Source: Mesaphorura yosii (lineage: Eukaryota; Arthropoda; Collembola; Poduromorpha; Tullbergiidae). From it: a stretch of DNA of 53,281 nucleotides. The notes below the pieces were generated by a model that ran no database searches, was not told the origin of the DNA, and saw only the letters and a list, made by a program, of their open reading frames with translations. Below, piece by piece: positions 9,979 through 23,652 of this stretch (the first letter of the stretch is position 1; each line of letters opens with the position of its first letter). The DNA is taken from NCBI GenBank assembly GCA_009869945.1, contig WIXG01000463.1, positions 1-53,281 of the forward strand, in the 5' to 3' direction. Position numbers and translations under genes: made by a program.

Positions 9979-10698
9979 TTGTCTAAGTATCCCCAGCTGG
10001 TAGTCAAACTATGGCGATTGGATCCAGCTTTCCATCGGGTTGAATCTCCTATTCCAGCTACAATCCAAGCAACTCAAGACTCGGGGCTCGAGATTGAGAT
10101 CAAGCAGGAGCCTCCAGATTCTGTAGAGTGGGAGCCACTTGGTGCTGACGATTACGATAATACCGGTTATTCTCCCCCTTCATCTCTTGGTGATTCTGAA
10201 GACAGAGATTGCGAAGGTTCCGATTCTGACACTGCCCACCCTCCACGAAAGGTGTACTGCTGCCGCCTGAAACAAAATCGTAATGGCAAGGAAGCCCTGC
10301 GGGAGTGGCAGTGCGACGCTCCAGACTGTAATTACCGGACCAAGAAGGCAGCTCTCCTTACAAAACACGTCAAGCCAATGCACGAGGGTAGAAAGTTTGT
10401 CTGTATGGAATGCGGCAAGAGTCATTCCTTTAGCTACCCATTGAAGTTGCACACAGGGGTGAGACCCTTCACGTGCGAGTTTTGCGAAGCTAAATTCAGC
10501 AGGAAGGACACATTGAAAAATCACAAGCTGCAGATGCACACCACTGTCAAGGAATGGAATAGTACGTGCGAGTTATGCGGGATGCGGTTCCCCTCGAAAA
10601 GAAACGTCTGGTGTCACATCCTCTTTTGGCACAGGGACGGATTGGGATGCGACCAAAGAGCTCTGTCTACGCAAGAGCGATTCGTACTTTGCGTTTGA
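9979..10698 (+). CDS. C2H2 zinc-finger protein, 5' exon missing or gene decayed
   Basis: The open frame encodes about 239 residues but no suitable ATG; it begins at a non-ATG codon, so either an upstream exon joins near CTAAG at 9982-9986 or the gene has lost its start. The N-terminal third is acidic, with a SUMO-type IKQEPP motif. Four C2H2-like fingers follow: WQCDAPDCNYR with H..KPMH, FVCMECGKSHSF, FTCEFCEAKFSR with HKLQMH, and STCELCGMRFPS with HILFWH. The second finger runs KLHTGVRPF directly, so the usual spacer and second His are missing. Presumably a nuclear DNA-binding protein if expressed. Confidence 0.55.
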   Translation: MSKYPQLVVKLWRLDPAFHRVESPIPATIQATQDSGLEIEIKQEPPDSVEWEPLGADDYDNTGYSPPSSLGDSEDRDCEGSDSDTAHPPRKVYCCRLKQNRNGKEALREWQCDAPDCNYRTKKAALLTKHVKPMHEGRKFVCMECGKSHSFSYPLKLHTGVRPFTCEFCEAKFSRKDTLKNHKLQMHTTVKEWNSTCELCGMRFPSKRNVWCHILFWHRDGLGCDQRALSTQERFVLCV

Positions 10699-10704
10699 GG
10701 ATTT

Positions 10705-11148
10705 CGTAGCACTACGAGAAACTAAGCGACCTACGCTGCTTGTTCCTCTTCAATAATGCAATCCGCTACTCCGATCAAGAGAACGAAGCTGGGCTCCGCA
10801 CATTTCTTCCCAAAGCCACAAACCACCACTCGCTCATCACGTCCAGGAAGCAAACCTGGGGGCAATACAAATGAGTTTGGGATTCCTTCCATCGAAATCG
10901 GCGTCTTCACAATCGAAGAATGCACACAACTCTTTGAAAAGACGTTGGGTAGAACTCACGAAAATGGAGCCTTGACCAAGTTCCTCAGCTTGGCCGAAGA
11001 AGTGCAACGTCTTCCACTCGCTCTCCAAATTGCAGTGGCTGCAATTGGCAATCCACATTCAAGGCTCACCATCGAAAGGTATCATCAACTTTTGGAAAAT
11101 CTGGACGAACTGACGAACACGGACGTGCTGGATGTGGTAATGACTTGA
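10705..11148 (+). pseudogene. NB-ARC fragment with frameshift
   Basis: Two adjoining frames together resemble the middle of the NB-ARC domain of the gene at 0.4-2.9 kb. The first frame (to about 10860) contains LFLFNNAIRYSDQENEAG, then LRTFLPKA and SLITSRK, corresponding to the Walker B and sensor region. The next frame (from about 10870) contains FTIEECTQLFEK and VQRLPLALQIAVAAI, corresponding to the GLPL region. The switch is a one-base frame change without GT-AG ends. No P-loop or CARD precedes it; the zinc-finger gene ends just upstream. The reading stops at 11148. Confidence 0.65.
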
Positions 11149-12011
11149 ACACTTGAACACTTGAACGAGAGAGTTAATTAACGGGAAACCAAATACCGAA
11201 ACAGAGAAACCCAGTCATCTCGTCACGTCGAATGTCGAGAGCTCGAAATACAGAACAGCAGTGCGAATACGAAATGTGAGATAAGTGTAAAGTGTGATTA
11301 ATTGGTTTGAAAGAAAAAGGTGCTGAACCGTAACACGATTATGAAATGTGTGAACCTGAAACCTGAGTTTAGTCTCAAGTGTTTCTTTACGTTGTCATTT
11401 GCCATTTGCCATTGCCAACAATTTGGAAAACTCGACGACTCACTCTTGGCATGTTAAAATTGCAGATTCTTGTTCTTCAGGGTAGGCACTGCCCTTGGGA
11501 ACGAGAAAAGGTTGTGCACTTGTCCATTGACAGTGCATTATTCATTACATTACAGGCTTGCATTTACTGATTTGCAGGGCCTTCTTCAATGCTGGCAACG
11601 CAGGGTTAACTCATGGCGTATGCCCTGTGTGTAGGTTTTTGTCTCTTCGTTTTGATTAGTGAGATCCTAGTGAGCATCAATCTCCTAGTAGCTATCTTGA
11701 GGGTTTTGAGACATCCGAAATATATACCTGAAGTTGCAATCACATTCTTCGCAGGTGAAGTTAGAAACTGCCTACAATTAATAAAAATTAATTAATTAAC
11801 GAATTGAGTTAATTCTATCCGAATCTGTTTCGCTGGATTGCTGTTCGCAGAAAGGTGGTGGCTACAGCGGATAACGTGATACCGTCCACGTGCACGTATG
11901 CACGCGCATGTGCCGAACAAGAACTGACGTCATTCGGTCTAGGTTGGCAGCGGCTCCTCAATTCTCTGAAGCCATTCTCGATTAAGGATCAAGTGGATAG
12001 TTAAGTGTGGA
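11149..12011. other. Non-genic stretch with a small tandem repeat
   Basis: After the NB-ARC relic there are about three copies of an ACTTGAAC-type octamer at 11143-11166, then AT-rich sequence. A 60-codon frame at 11613-11795 starts with a hydrophobic run (LCVGFCLFVLISEILV), but it has no supporting context and is not called as a gene. Confidence 0.35.
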
Positions 12012-12651
12012 TCAAGTATAGCATGAAAGGACGGAGGCTGGACCCTGTGACGGTTGTCTTGAGGAGGCGTCTGTCACGCGTATGTTGTTGCTCACGTAGA
12101 AATTGACACAGGAGTCGATGCACCTGACGCCCCACGGACTTCCAATGTCGTAAAGCTGATTGTTGACCACTACAGTGTCGATGACCATTCCCTGGATCTT
12201 GATGCCGTCGTACACTGTGCCCCTGACTACCTTGTTCTCAAAACTGACATTGTAGGTGGGCCCTAGTTGCCCCAAACTCATGAGCTCCGAGTACCCTCCA
12301 AACTGCCCCACTGTTGTCAGGTGGGTGCCCAGGTAGGTACGTCGGGTAATTGTGCTCCGCCATCACAAGCACACCAGCAGCTGCGGCGTTGTTGATTCGA
12401 TTCCGTAGAAACGTCACATCGGAACTGCCGTCCGCCACTAGGCCACGAGCGGCACCGTTGGAGCGTTCGTTGTCATGCACGAGAATATTGCGGGTTCTTC
12501 GGAAATTGGTGAGGAACCATGTCGAGTACATATCGTCACCATTGTCCGTCACGTTGTTGTAGGCAACGATGATGTTCATGGCTCCGTTTAGCATGAAAAT
12601 GCAGTCAAAGTTTATCGTTTTTATCAAAGTTTCAAGGCCCATTTCACACAA
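12012..12651 (-). pseudogene. Right-handed parallel beta-helix protein, frameshifted and partial
   Basis: Leftward, the first frame (12651 to about 12310) reads rungs such as MNIIVAYNNVTDNGDDMYS, RNILVHDNERSNG, DVTFLRNRINNAAAAG and VLVMAEHN. The second frame (about 12330-12012) continues TYNVSFENKVVRGTVYDGIK, DTVVVNNQLYDIG and NFYVSNNIRVTD. Repeated short beta strands with Asn ladders are typical of pectate-lyase-like or epimerase-like beta-helices. The frames differ by one base, and no GT-AG intron restores phase at the junction, so a frameshift is the simplest reading. An upstream acceptor (ATTGTAG) near 12655 suggests an earlier exon now unseen. Catalytic residues cannot be assigned. Confidence 0.5.
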
Positions 12652-13063
12652 AAGCTACAATTGGCACACCTGTACACATGTACATGTTTGCTTTGGCAGA
12701 TTACGGAAGGCCTGTGACTTTCTAATTCTTCTACATTCTAATTTCTTGGAGTGAATTTTGTACTAGTATTTCTTGTTTAATAAATTATGTTTTGCAAAAA
12801 TTCTGCAGAATTTAGCGACCAACTGACCACAAAAACATGCCACTTCGCGGTCGCCACGGGCACGACATTCTGCTTCTGCATAAATTCAACCACCACGCGT
12901 AAATTAGCCGTCGGTCGTGTTGAGTTAGGATTTATTCTCCATTACCGACCCGTCAAGCCTCGTCTAAACTGTTAATGAGGAAAACCGCAATCGACAATCG
13001 TCTTCTAGTAAACTTGCACATGTAAAAAGGGGAGCTTTTGTTTCATTTACGACTTGAACAGTA

Positions 13064-13721
13064 ATGGCCATGAAGATCATCCCATTTCTGGCGGCCGCCT
13101 TCGCCCTGAGCGTCCTCTTGCTCTTGGTTTACAACGTTGATGGTAAACTGGAAACTAAAAGCTCTGTATCACGCTGTTTCGAATTTTTATCTGACTGCTT
13201 AAGCGCAAAGTTTAATTTTTTTGACAATTCCTCCGTTTGCATGCATATTTTTAGCTGCCACTTGGCCCGAATTCCAAGAACGGCACGTGCTCAACCCGAG
13301 TGACGCCACCGATCGGGGGTACACCGGGTGGAATCGAACCCGATGGAACCAATGGCTCCGTGTCCGCCTGCAAAACGTGGCAAACCCGGCACAACGGTTC
13401 GGGAGAAAACAGTTGAACAGTGTCATGGTGGGTGGGCCACAAGGAATCGAGGCTGACTTTCGGAGAGCGAGTTCAAATACCACTTTACGGCACAGCGGTA
13501 ATCTTTGGTGGAGCAACGACGTGTACGAGATCTACATGCAACAGCTCCCAAACAACCCGACCGGCCCCGCTCCGTACCGGGTGTTCAAATGTGGGCCACA
13601 GTTCGTGCTCGCGGGTCTTGTCAACCGGCAACCAGTCCACTTTCAGTCTTCACATCCGAGAGATCGCGTCCAATTCGGCCAGTCTCAGCTGGACTGGAGG
13701 GTGTGTAGTGAAATTCAATGA
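13064..13721 (+). CDS. Secreted RNase A-like protein (candidate)
   Basis: Exons 13064-13142 and 13255-13721 join in phase to give 181 residues. Residues 1-26 are a signal peptide (MAMKIIPFLAAAFALSVLLL). The mature part reproduces pancreatic RNase A landmarks in order: F33-x3-H37 (F8/H12), WNQWLRVR (the CNQMMKSR helix, with NQ and the final Arg kept), K78-x-x-N81-S (K41/N44/T45), a Tyr-Arg near 134, and PVHF with H155-F156 (H119/F120). The K-to-H spacing is 77 residues against 78 in RNase A. At most positions where RNase A has Cys, other residues stand; only C139 and C177 remain in the mature protein. If the fold is right this is an extracellular ribonuclease, possibly digestive or immune. The similarity is by eye and could be convergent. 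Confidence 0.6.
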
Positions 13722-15733
13722 ACAGGAGCACGTAACACATGCCCGGGCCTCACCATTGTCACCATACCAAAAACCCTGGTTGTCTTTTTTGCATTACAAT
13801 TCTTGCCAATCTGTCGATATCTGTCTTTCAGCATGCAAATGTTTGTATTTCAATAATCCGGTTTGCTTTTGACTGCAAATTCTTCTGTCGTTGCCAAATC
13901 GAGAATTTTGGTCCACCAGCGCCAACTCGCGTTTTCTCAGTTCCATTTTGCCCGTTGGTCGTTCATTCATTTTCACTTAAAATCATATTTTCATATCCAC
14001 AGAAAGCAAAGATCATCCGAGGCCGTATTCCATCTTTCATATGTGTTCAGGCAGTTGTCAGTACAGTGTGTGTTTTGCCGTCAGACGTCCTTCAATTACT
14101 ACTTTGTGCTTGTTTGCGAAGTATTAGTGCTCAGTGCTCTGTTCATAGTTTCATAGCATTGGAAAAATTTCGTACACGTAACCACGTAGTATCAACAGTA
14201 TGTATTCTTTTACTTTCCCGTTTACAGTTTAACCTTTCCCGACCCTTTACTTGGATCTTTGGAACCATGAGCAAAAGAGACAGACTTGAGCGGCCGATCA
14301 AAAACCAGAGCCAGGTCCCGTAGCCATTGGTCGGTGACGCCGACACAGCCTGGGCCAGAAGAACGAGGGCTCGACATGAAAAATTTTGCAAAAGAATTCC
14401 CAAAAATTAGGCCACGACCAAATAAATAAATTAACCAGGTGCGACTTGCCCTTCAGGGAACTTGTCCCGCCGCCATTGAAGAGTAGGTCAACCATGGAGT
14501 GACAGGTCGGTCCGCTTTGCCAGCGCTTTGTCATGTTAGAAGGCCATCAGGCGTCGATCCCAATGCCCAAACATGTACATGTGAACAGTTGCGGAATTGA
14601 ACACTAATCACACACAAACTAGCCACGTAGTCCAATTAAAATTACACGTAGACGGTGTCCCCGTATCTCTTCTGCTATTCTGCTCTTCTGATTTGAAGTT
14701 GAAGATTTGAACGCTCCCAATGTTTAATCGACGAGAGGCAGGATCATCCTGTACGCGGAGGGCGTTGATGCCTTGGGGGCTCTTAAGGACTACGTTGAGC
14801 AAGCAGGAATGGACCGACGCGACCACAAATCTGCCTTAAAAATCTGCGCTGGACTGAAAATTTAGATGCTGAGGGTCGTAGCCGCACTTCAATTCATTGC
14901 TAAAATAATATACAAAAGAGAAGAGGTGATCTATAAAGCCACAAAGTTTATAATTGTTAAATCGACCTTCATTGTGTTCAAATTTTGATTTACGAGCTCA
15001 AGCTAACATTCTGAGAACTGATACTAGGATTTTGCGAGTCTTGCCGTCAGCTGCTCTATGCAATAAATCAGATTCTAACCTAACCTAACCTAACCTAATC
15101 CAGAATCGGTGGGAGACAGGAGCAATTGGGGCTCAAAGTGGGGTCAGGCGCCATTTTCGACCCAGTGACCCTATGATGACCCCGGGTAAGTTGGGTGTCA
15201 TTCGAAAGATGAGACCATGAGATCTACACCACAAGTTTCAGCTTCCTATGTCAGCCAGGGCCGACACAGGAAGCTCCCAATGTTGACCTTTCGCCTTATG
15301 GAGAAATGCACTGCCCACTTACTTGCTTGCATTTCGACCACAGTGGCGACTGCCGCTCTGGAAAACACTTCCTCTGGTGAGGACAATGAGCCCTTGCGGG
15401 GAGACGACTTTTGGCGCGTTCCATCTAAAAAATGTGCAAACCCCGAAAAGGGGGTCGGTGAAGATGGAAAAACACAATAAAGTACCCGAAAACCGCTGTC
15501 TTTTATTACTCAGAAAAACGTTTGGAGAGCGAGCGATTGAGACTAAATTTCGTAGTCAAATTGGGACTCGCAATCTTGCAGAGGAGGGAAATCACAACAA
15601 ATCCTTAAAGAGTTTCAACAAGTGTATGAAGAGTTATGAAGAGCGTTGGCACCATTGAAAAAAGAGAGACGCCTGCTAATTGCACCATCCACGATCCGTC
15701 CACCAGTAGAAAATGACTAAAAACCTAACCCGC
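13722..15733. other. Gene-poor interval
   Basis: About 2 kb follow the RNase A-like gene without a supportable gene. A short reading at 14735-14840 (IILYAEGVDALGALKDYV) is protein-like but isolated. Bases 15160-15220 (CCCCGGGTAAGTTGGGTGTC) look like part of an old repeat. The interval ends at the 3' end of the MYND-finger gene and contains the CCTAA tract described separately. Confidence 0.4.
15075..15098. repeat. Interstitial telomere-like (CCTAA)n tract
   Basis: Nearly five perfect copies of the CCTAA pentamer, the complement of the arthropod TTAGG telomere unit. It is too short to be a telomere and lies about 640 bp before the central gene-dense block. Confidence 0.85.
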
Positions 15734-18181
15734 CTACTGCCCCAACCTGCACCTCGCCACCCTCCCAACCATCTCCCTCTCCCACCTGACAGCCCCTGAT
15801 GTGGGTACTTCGTTAACGACGCATATACTCACGTAGAGAATGAAACGGGAGTCTGGGTTGTACTCCCGAACGAGTGGGAGTAAATCTGCTGGTGGAGGGG
15901 AGGGCTCCGTGCTGGATTGGAGGGTTGGGAGTGGGAGGAACCTGTGAAGCAGAAGAATTAAGAATAGTAAATTGCAACGAAAAATCGCCACGGCAACTCT
16001 GGGCTCTAGAAAGTACGGGCAGTGTAATTGGTGTATTTTTTAGGGGACCCCGCGCTGTTGCCATGACTCAGTTAAAAAAAGATTTAATATTTAAGAAAAG
16101 ATAAATCTTAAACTCACCACGCCTCCGGGAGCTCCCCACCTCCACTCAAGTATCTCTCGACACGTTCTGGACTCGAAAAAAACAACTTCACCGCACCCCT
16201 CCCTTGTTCACTGTACCCATCCTTCCCAATCGTAGCCAGTCTCCCAATAACTTGCTGATCTTCTTTCAACTTCCCTATAATCTGCTTGCAGAGGGCTCCC
16301 ACTCTAGATTGCATACATAACCTTTTATGCTTATCCCAGTGTAGTCTCCTGCACTCTCGGGAGCAGTAGTATGCGTTGCAGTTGTGGCACGTTTTGAACT
16401 CTTTTGGAGAGGCTGTGGTCGAGGATTGCTGTGCGCACCTCGGATTCCTGCAGGAGGGGCGGGGCGCTGTGAGGACAACAAGAAGAGATTTTGTTACGTT
16501 GGTCATGGAAACCTCATCACAAGTAGCTGGCATGCACACACAAAGGACAAGAAACTTGGAAATAAGCACACGTTCTGCACGATGTGCTGGTGGTAAGGAA
16601 TTAAAGTGGGGGATTTGAAAATACTCACCCTCCTCACCCCTCCCACCCCTGGACCCACCAGAACCGGTTGAGCCCTGCCCCTCATCTGCTAGATCAAAGC
16701 TGACCCTCCGCGTTGGGGCAGCTCGAGTCGCTGAGATTGACTCTTCTAATTGTTTTAAAAAAGTGTCTGCTGTGATGTCGGAGTGGGGCTGAACTTCGCC
16801 TGATATGTCCTCTTGATTAGATAATACGCTGTCATGAAGGGGCTGGTTGAATAACTCTGTGAAGGTTGGGGAGTCCATACGGGGAGCACCTGCGGTGGGT
16901 TTTGGAGGTGGTGGGGAGCGGGGCCGGGAGGACCTCCCGTGTTTCTTCCTGGCTGGGCTCCCAAAAGATACGGGAGGAGTGACTGGTGGAGAACTGCTGA
17001 TAGAGCTCCGATGAGAGGGTGGCCTGACCTCCGCCGGCTCTGAGCTCCCCGGGTGGCTCGTTTCGTTGGTGGTCCCAACGGCGGAGGTCCTCCGATCGAC
17101 TTGATCGTTTGATGTGGCCGCCTTAGGGGGCGGGTTGGTGGCGAGTGTCGGGGACTGGGCTAGCGAGTCCACCGCAGGAGCCTCAGACCTGGGCTCCTCC
17201 GTCGTCTTTCTGCTTCTTCTTAAAGCTAGCAAACTATCGAGTATGTCCTCTAGTGTGGGGGAGTCACTCACAGGTGGAGGTTTCTCCTTTACTTCTTTAC
17301 TGGCCGGAGCCGCTTCGGTGACGACCTCCTCCGTCTTTTTCTCCTTCCCTGGCCACCCATTACTCAATTTGAACTCCTCTGGACTAGAGCCAGGGCTCTT
17401 AACGGGTCCACTCCCAACAAAAGACGACTCGAGCCACATTAGTTTGTTAGAGTTGGATTCGTTTACATAATTAACTATTGCGTGAGAGACTTGTTTAATG
17501 CTGTGGCGGACCCTGTGGGAAAATCAGAGGTGGATTAGAGAGTCTCGTCCGTTGTTGGCATGGGTTTTCTTTTTCATAAACAGATAGTACCCACCTCATA
17601 GCACGACTCCCAACACTCCCCGTCGAGCTCATATTTGAGACATTAGACTCTGTTGACTCTATTGAGGTGCGGCTGGCACGAAGGCCTTCTGCCAATCTCT
17701 CTGCTGGTGATTTATAAGACCCTGTGGGGGCGGAGTGCTTCCTCCACCCTAAATAAGCGCCACTTGATGTGTAGGGAGTACGGTTACTGTAATTAGGACT
17801 CATTCCGCCATAGCAACACGGGCTTGTGGATGCGGAGACCGTTGATCTGTAGGGGAGGTGGTAGTACCCCCCACCTCCTAGATAGTTAGAATCTGGAGTT
17901 GGGGTGAGTGCACCGGAAGCTGAAGCCGAGCAGGAGGAGCGAACTGCGGGGGAAAAGTTTTTTGTTTAGATTCCCGAGTTGCCAATTCACCATGGAGAAA
18001 TGCACTCACCTTGTAGTCTGCTCCCGTTAACATTCAAGCTCCTCGAACTCAGCCCGCTCCATCCTCCCGCCAATCTCGCACCTTCGGCCCTCGGTCTCTG
18101 ATAAGATTTAGCAGATGAATTATACCAACTCGGAACATTGAGTTTCTGGAGGCTGGAGGAGATTCGGCTGTCGTAGTCCAT
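15734..18181 (-). CDS. MYND-type zinc-finger protein resembling apical junction component AJM1
   Basis: Five exons (18181-18010, 17943-17595, 17512-16629, 16466-16118, 15941-15734) close in phase to 653 residues. The N-terminus MDYDSRISSSLQKLNVPSWY looks conserved; residues about 60-420 are Ser/Pro/Arg-rich and disordered, with a helical RVRHSIKQVSHAIVNYV near 175. A MYND-like finger follows (CHNCNAYYCSRECRRLHWDK with flanking Cys), then an alpha/beta region ending REYNPDSRFILYVSIC and VNEVPTSGAVRWERE. The apparent stop after ELPEAW overlaps a GTGAGT donor, and splicing there adds the final exon. A MYND finger plus alpha/beta C-terminus suggests the AJM1 family of epithelial junction proteins, recalled from memory; function is inferred. 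It shares a 0.6-kb divergent promoter with SURF4. Confidence 0.65.
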
Positions 18182-20832
<2,651 letters not shown>

Positions 20833-20966
20833 TTCTCGAATGATGGTTGTCATGGGGAAATATTGGAGCAATGGAAATCAAACACTTCCTCGTCGGTCTT
20901 CAAATTATTTAAAAAACAGCAGAGAATTTTATTAACTCCAAATACGTATGCATACATGTCCTAATT

Positions 20967-20972
20967 AATAAA
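20967..20972 (+). terminator. Poly(A) signal of SURF4
   Basis: AATAAA lies 135 bp after the SURF4 stop codon, between that gene and the convergent DEK-C/SWIB gene. Confidence 0.5.
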
Positions 20973-21103
20973 TTGTGTGGAAATCCCACTGCTGGAAGGG
21001 GGAGAGTAAAATAACTGTACAATTAACACTATAGCCAAGATGTAAAGTGAAGTGGAGTTGGGCGCTCGGTCCGCCATCCGTCATCGGGGCCGTTCTTCAG
21101 GGC

Positions 21104-22059
21104 TCACCCCCGAAAGTGGTTCTTGAGGTACTTCATCATCCCAAAGGTGCGGAAGCGTTTCACTCCTGCGTGGGGTATCAAAAATAGAAAAAGAATTAAA
21201 TCGACGGCGAAATAAAAAAAATCGAGTTTCCATGGCAGCCGGGTGTTGTTTCCGCCGCTAAGCCAAGAAAAACCCGCTCACCCCGCCCCTTCCAATTTTC
21301 CCATGGCGACCAACACACATTCATTTCTTTACAAAAGAAAACTGTTTAAAAACACTCACCAAACACCGGCAGCAGCTCCTCGTTACAAACAGCGAATTGT
21401 TTGTTCTTCGGATCGTACAGGTTCTTCTCTTTGATAATCTTCCACATCTGCTTCACTACTTCGTGGCGGGCCATGCGCTCTTGGCCCATAACCCTGGCCA
21501 ACTCGGGGGACAGGGTGAGGGTGCGGGTGAAGCCGGTTCCACCACCACCTGAGGCTGCTGCTGGTTTGGCCTGCGTTGGAGAAAGGGGAGTTTAGGTTGT
21601 GGGCCTCTGGTGAGGATGCGTTCTATTATCGTAACTCACCTTCTTCTTATTACTCTTCGGCTCCTCTTCCTCCTCCTCACTCCCATCTTCCTCCGGTGCG
21701 GGACGCTTGGCACTCCCGTTCTTCGCCGGTGGAGCAGCAGCCGGCTCGTTAATCAGCTCCATTACTATCCCGTCAATCTCCTTCTTCCTGCGAGGATGGA
21801 AAAAGCTATTTTGATGCTCTCACCAAAGGAAATCAAGAAAACTGAAAATCTCACCTCTCGCTCAAGTCCTCCCCAAACTTATCCTGAAGCTGCTCCCTCA
21901 CCCTCTTCGCTGTTATCGTTGTCAAGTCAGCGGATTTGAGGATCTCTAAAGGGGGTCAGCCGATATTATCGCCATGATTACAGAGCGAAGTCGGGATTTA
22001 AAGTTACGAAAAGCCCTGCACTCACCTGCGATCGCCTCCCTCAACTTGGCTGCGTCCAT
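21104..22059 (-). CDS. DEK-C plus SWIB/MDM2 domain chromatin protein (UAF30/TRI1-like)
   Basis: Five exons (22059-22026, 21945-21855, 21787-21640, 21570-21360, 21165-21104) keep phase and give 181 residues. Residues 1-55 form a DEK-C domain (AKLREAIA, TAKRVREQLQDKFGEDLSE, EIDGIVMELI). An acidic and lysine-rich linker follows (EEEEEEPKSNKKK, a probable nuclear signal), then a SWIB domain: FTRTLTLSPELARVMGQ, EVVKQMWKIIKEKNLYDPKN, FAVCNEELLPVFG and FRTFGMMKYLKNHF. This is the usual order in yeast UAF30/TRI1 and their animal relatives, which act in RNA polymerase I transcription or chromatin remodelling. The nuclear role is family knowledge; partners are not visible here. Confidence 0.92.
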
Positions 22060-23652
22060 CGTCGTCTTCTCTTACAGAGTTTTGGGGGTTGAGAGGGTAA
22101 GTCAATTTGACCTCTGAATAAATCACTCAATTTGCCCGGAATTTGCTGAAAGTGTCGTCCCGGCTCTGCTCCTGTCTCTTCTCTGATTCAGTCAATTCAT
22201 CTTGCGGCGCGCGTCTCTTTCTCTTTTACCCTGCGCTGCCCGTGCCTTGTGTACGATGTGTTCTGTGCAAAGAGCACTTACAAAGAGTGCTCTTCTGTAT
22301 TGCATTGCGAATACACCGTGTGCAGTGTATGTATGCAATGTTGATGCTGCTGGTCGATGATGGTGGGGTTGCACTTTGTGCCTCCGTGCATTGCCTAGTG
22401 CGGCGGCGGAGGCGTCGGCGCATGAAAACATGGGCGCCTCCGCTACACTTCCCCTACTTCAGCCTACCTTTGGGAGATGTACGTGAGAGGAACGGACGAA
22501 ATAGGCACGGGATACGCATTTTTTTATTCGGTGCAGCTAATGCACTTTTAGGTGCAGAGGATTTGTCTATGCAGACAATACAAAAATGACGGATTTCTCT
22601 GTTGCCATGGCGACCGCTCGGGACTCCAAGAGGTCCTCCAGTCCTCTCCTCCTCCCCGTCGAGTCTCTTTTCGGGGGTCCAGCGTACTCCTCCGCCCAGA
22701 TCTCTTGTAAGAATCTGAGTCACAGAAGTACCTGAGCCCCACTCTTCTTCGAATTGGAGTTGGTCGTCTTGCCGTCGCTGATTCATCTCCTCCTCCGGCT
22801 GCCGACCCACAAACTCCTGCACTTACCTCGCAATAGCAATGAATTCCGCCAGTCTCCACTCTTTAAATTTAATTCTACACCAATTTAATTTTCGGAACAA
22901 TTCACTCTCGCTCTCGCTGAGTCGCAGACGACGCCCGGACTCTGTTGCTGTTGCCGTTTGCTGCTGGAGAGTTTTGTACACAGAGAGAATAGAGAATCCA
23001 AGTTGACTCACCCCAACACAGAAGCAAACAAGAGTCCAGTTTAGGAAAAAAAAAGTCGGTATAGCAACAGCCAGCCAACAGTCAGAGTTCCCCCTTTCCC
23101 AATCCTCTCTCCTTGCATACGGTTGAGTCTGGTACATGCGCAGTCGCAGACGAGAACCTCTCTCGTAATAAAGTGCGTACGGTCGCTATTGATCCACTTG
23201 CAGAGAGTAACGCCATCTACGATTAAAGAGTGTGAAACAATCATTTCTATTGCAACTCCGCCCCCTACCCGCTTTGTCTCCGTCTTTGCACTCTTCACTC
23301 TAATCCTTTACTGCAAGTGCACAAGACTCGCACTCGAGCAACAATCCACAACAGCAACAATCGCACACTGCTGTAGCACCTTTTTAACACCTGTTGCACA
23401 CTGCCAGCCTGCACAGACAAAACGTACTTTGCAGCAGTAAACTGCCCAGGGAGCTGCGAATGCAGTGCACCAGAATTTTAGAGCCGTTACAAGAGAATCG
23501 CTGAAGCTGAAATTTGGAGTTTCCACACACGTACACTAATTTCCTCGCATCTCCCTGGAAACAGTCCTTGTAAAGGAAAGTCGGATCAATTTGTTGGCAC
23601 GATGCCCATACAAGTCCAGCCGCCATAGCAACGACTGCTGCAGGTCCAAGCG
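22060..23652. promoter_or_regulatory. Divergent intergenic region between SWIB protein and NKAIN
   Basis: This 1.6-kb region separates two outward-facing genes and should hold both promoters and UTRs. A near-complete palindromic GTTGCCATGGCGAC lies at 22601-22614, resembling an RFX X-box. No coding exon was recognised; open frames here lack domains and splice context. Confidence 0.45.

Noticed and set aside
14298..14826. Open frames on the minus strand near 14.3-14.8 kb
   Set aside because: No conserved motif, no plausible start context, and unusual composition; probably chance.
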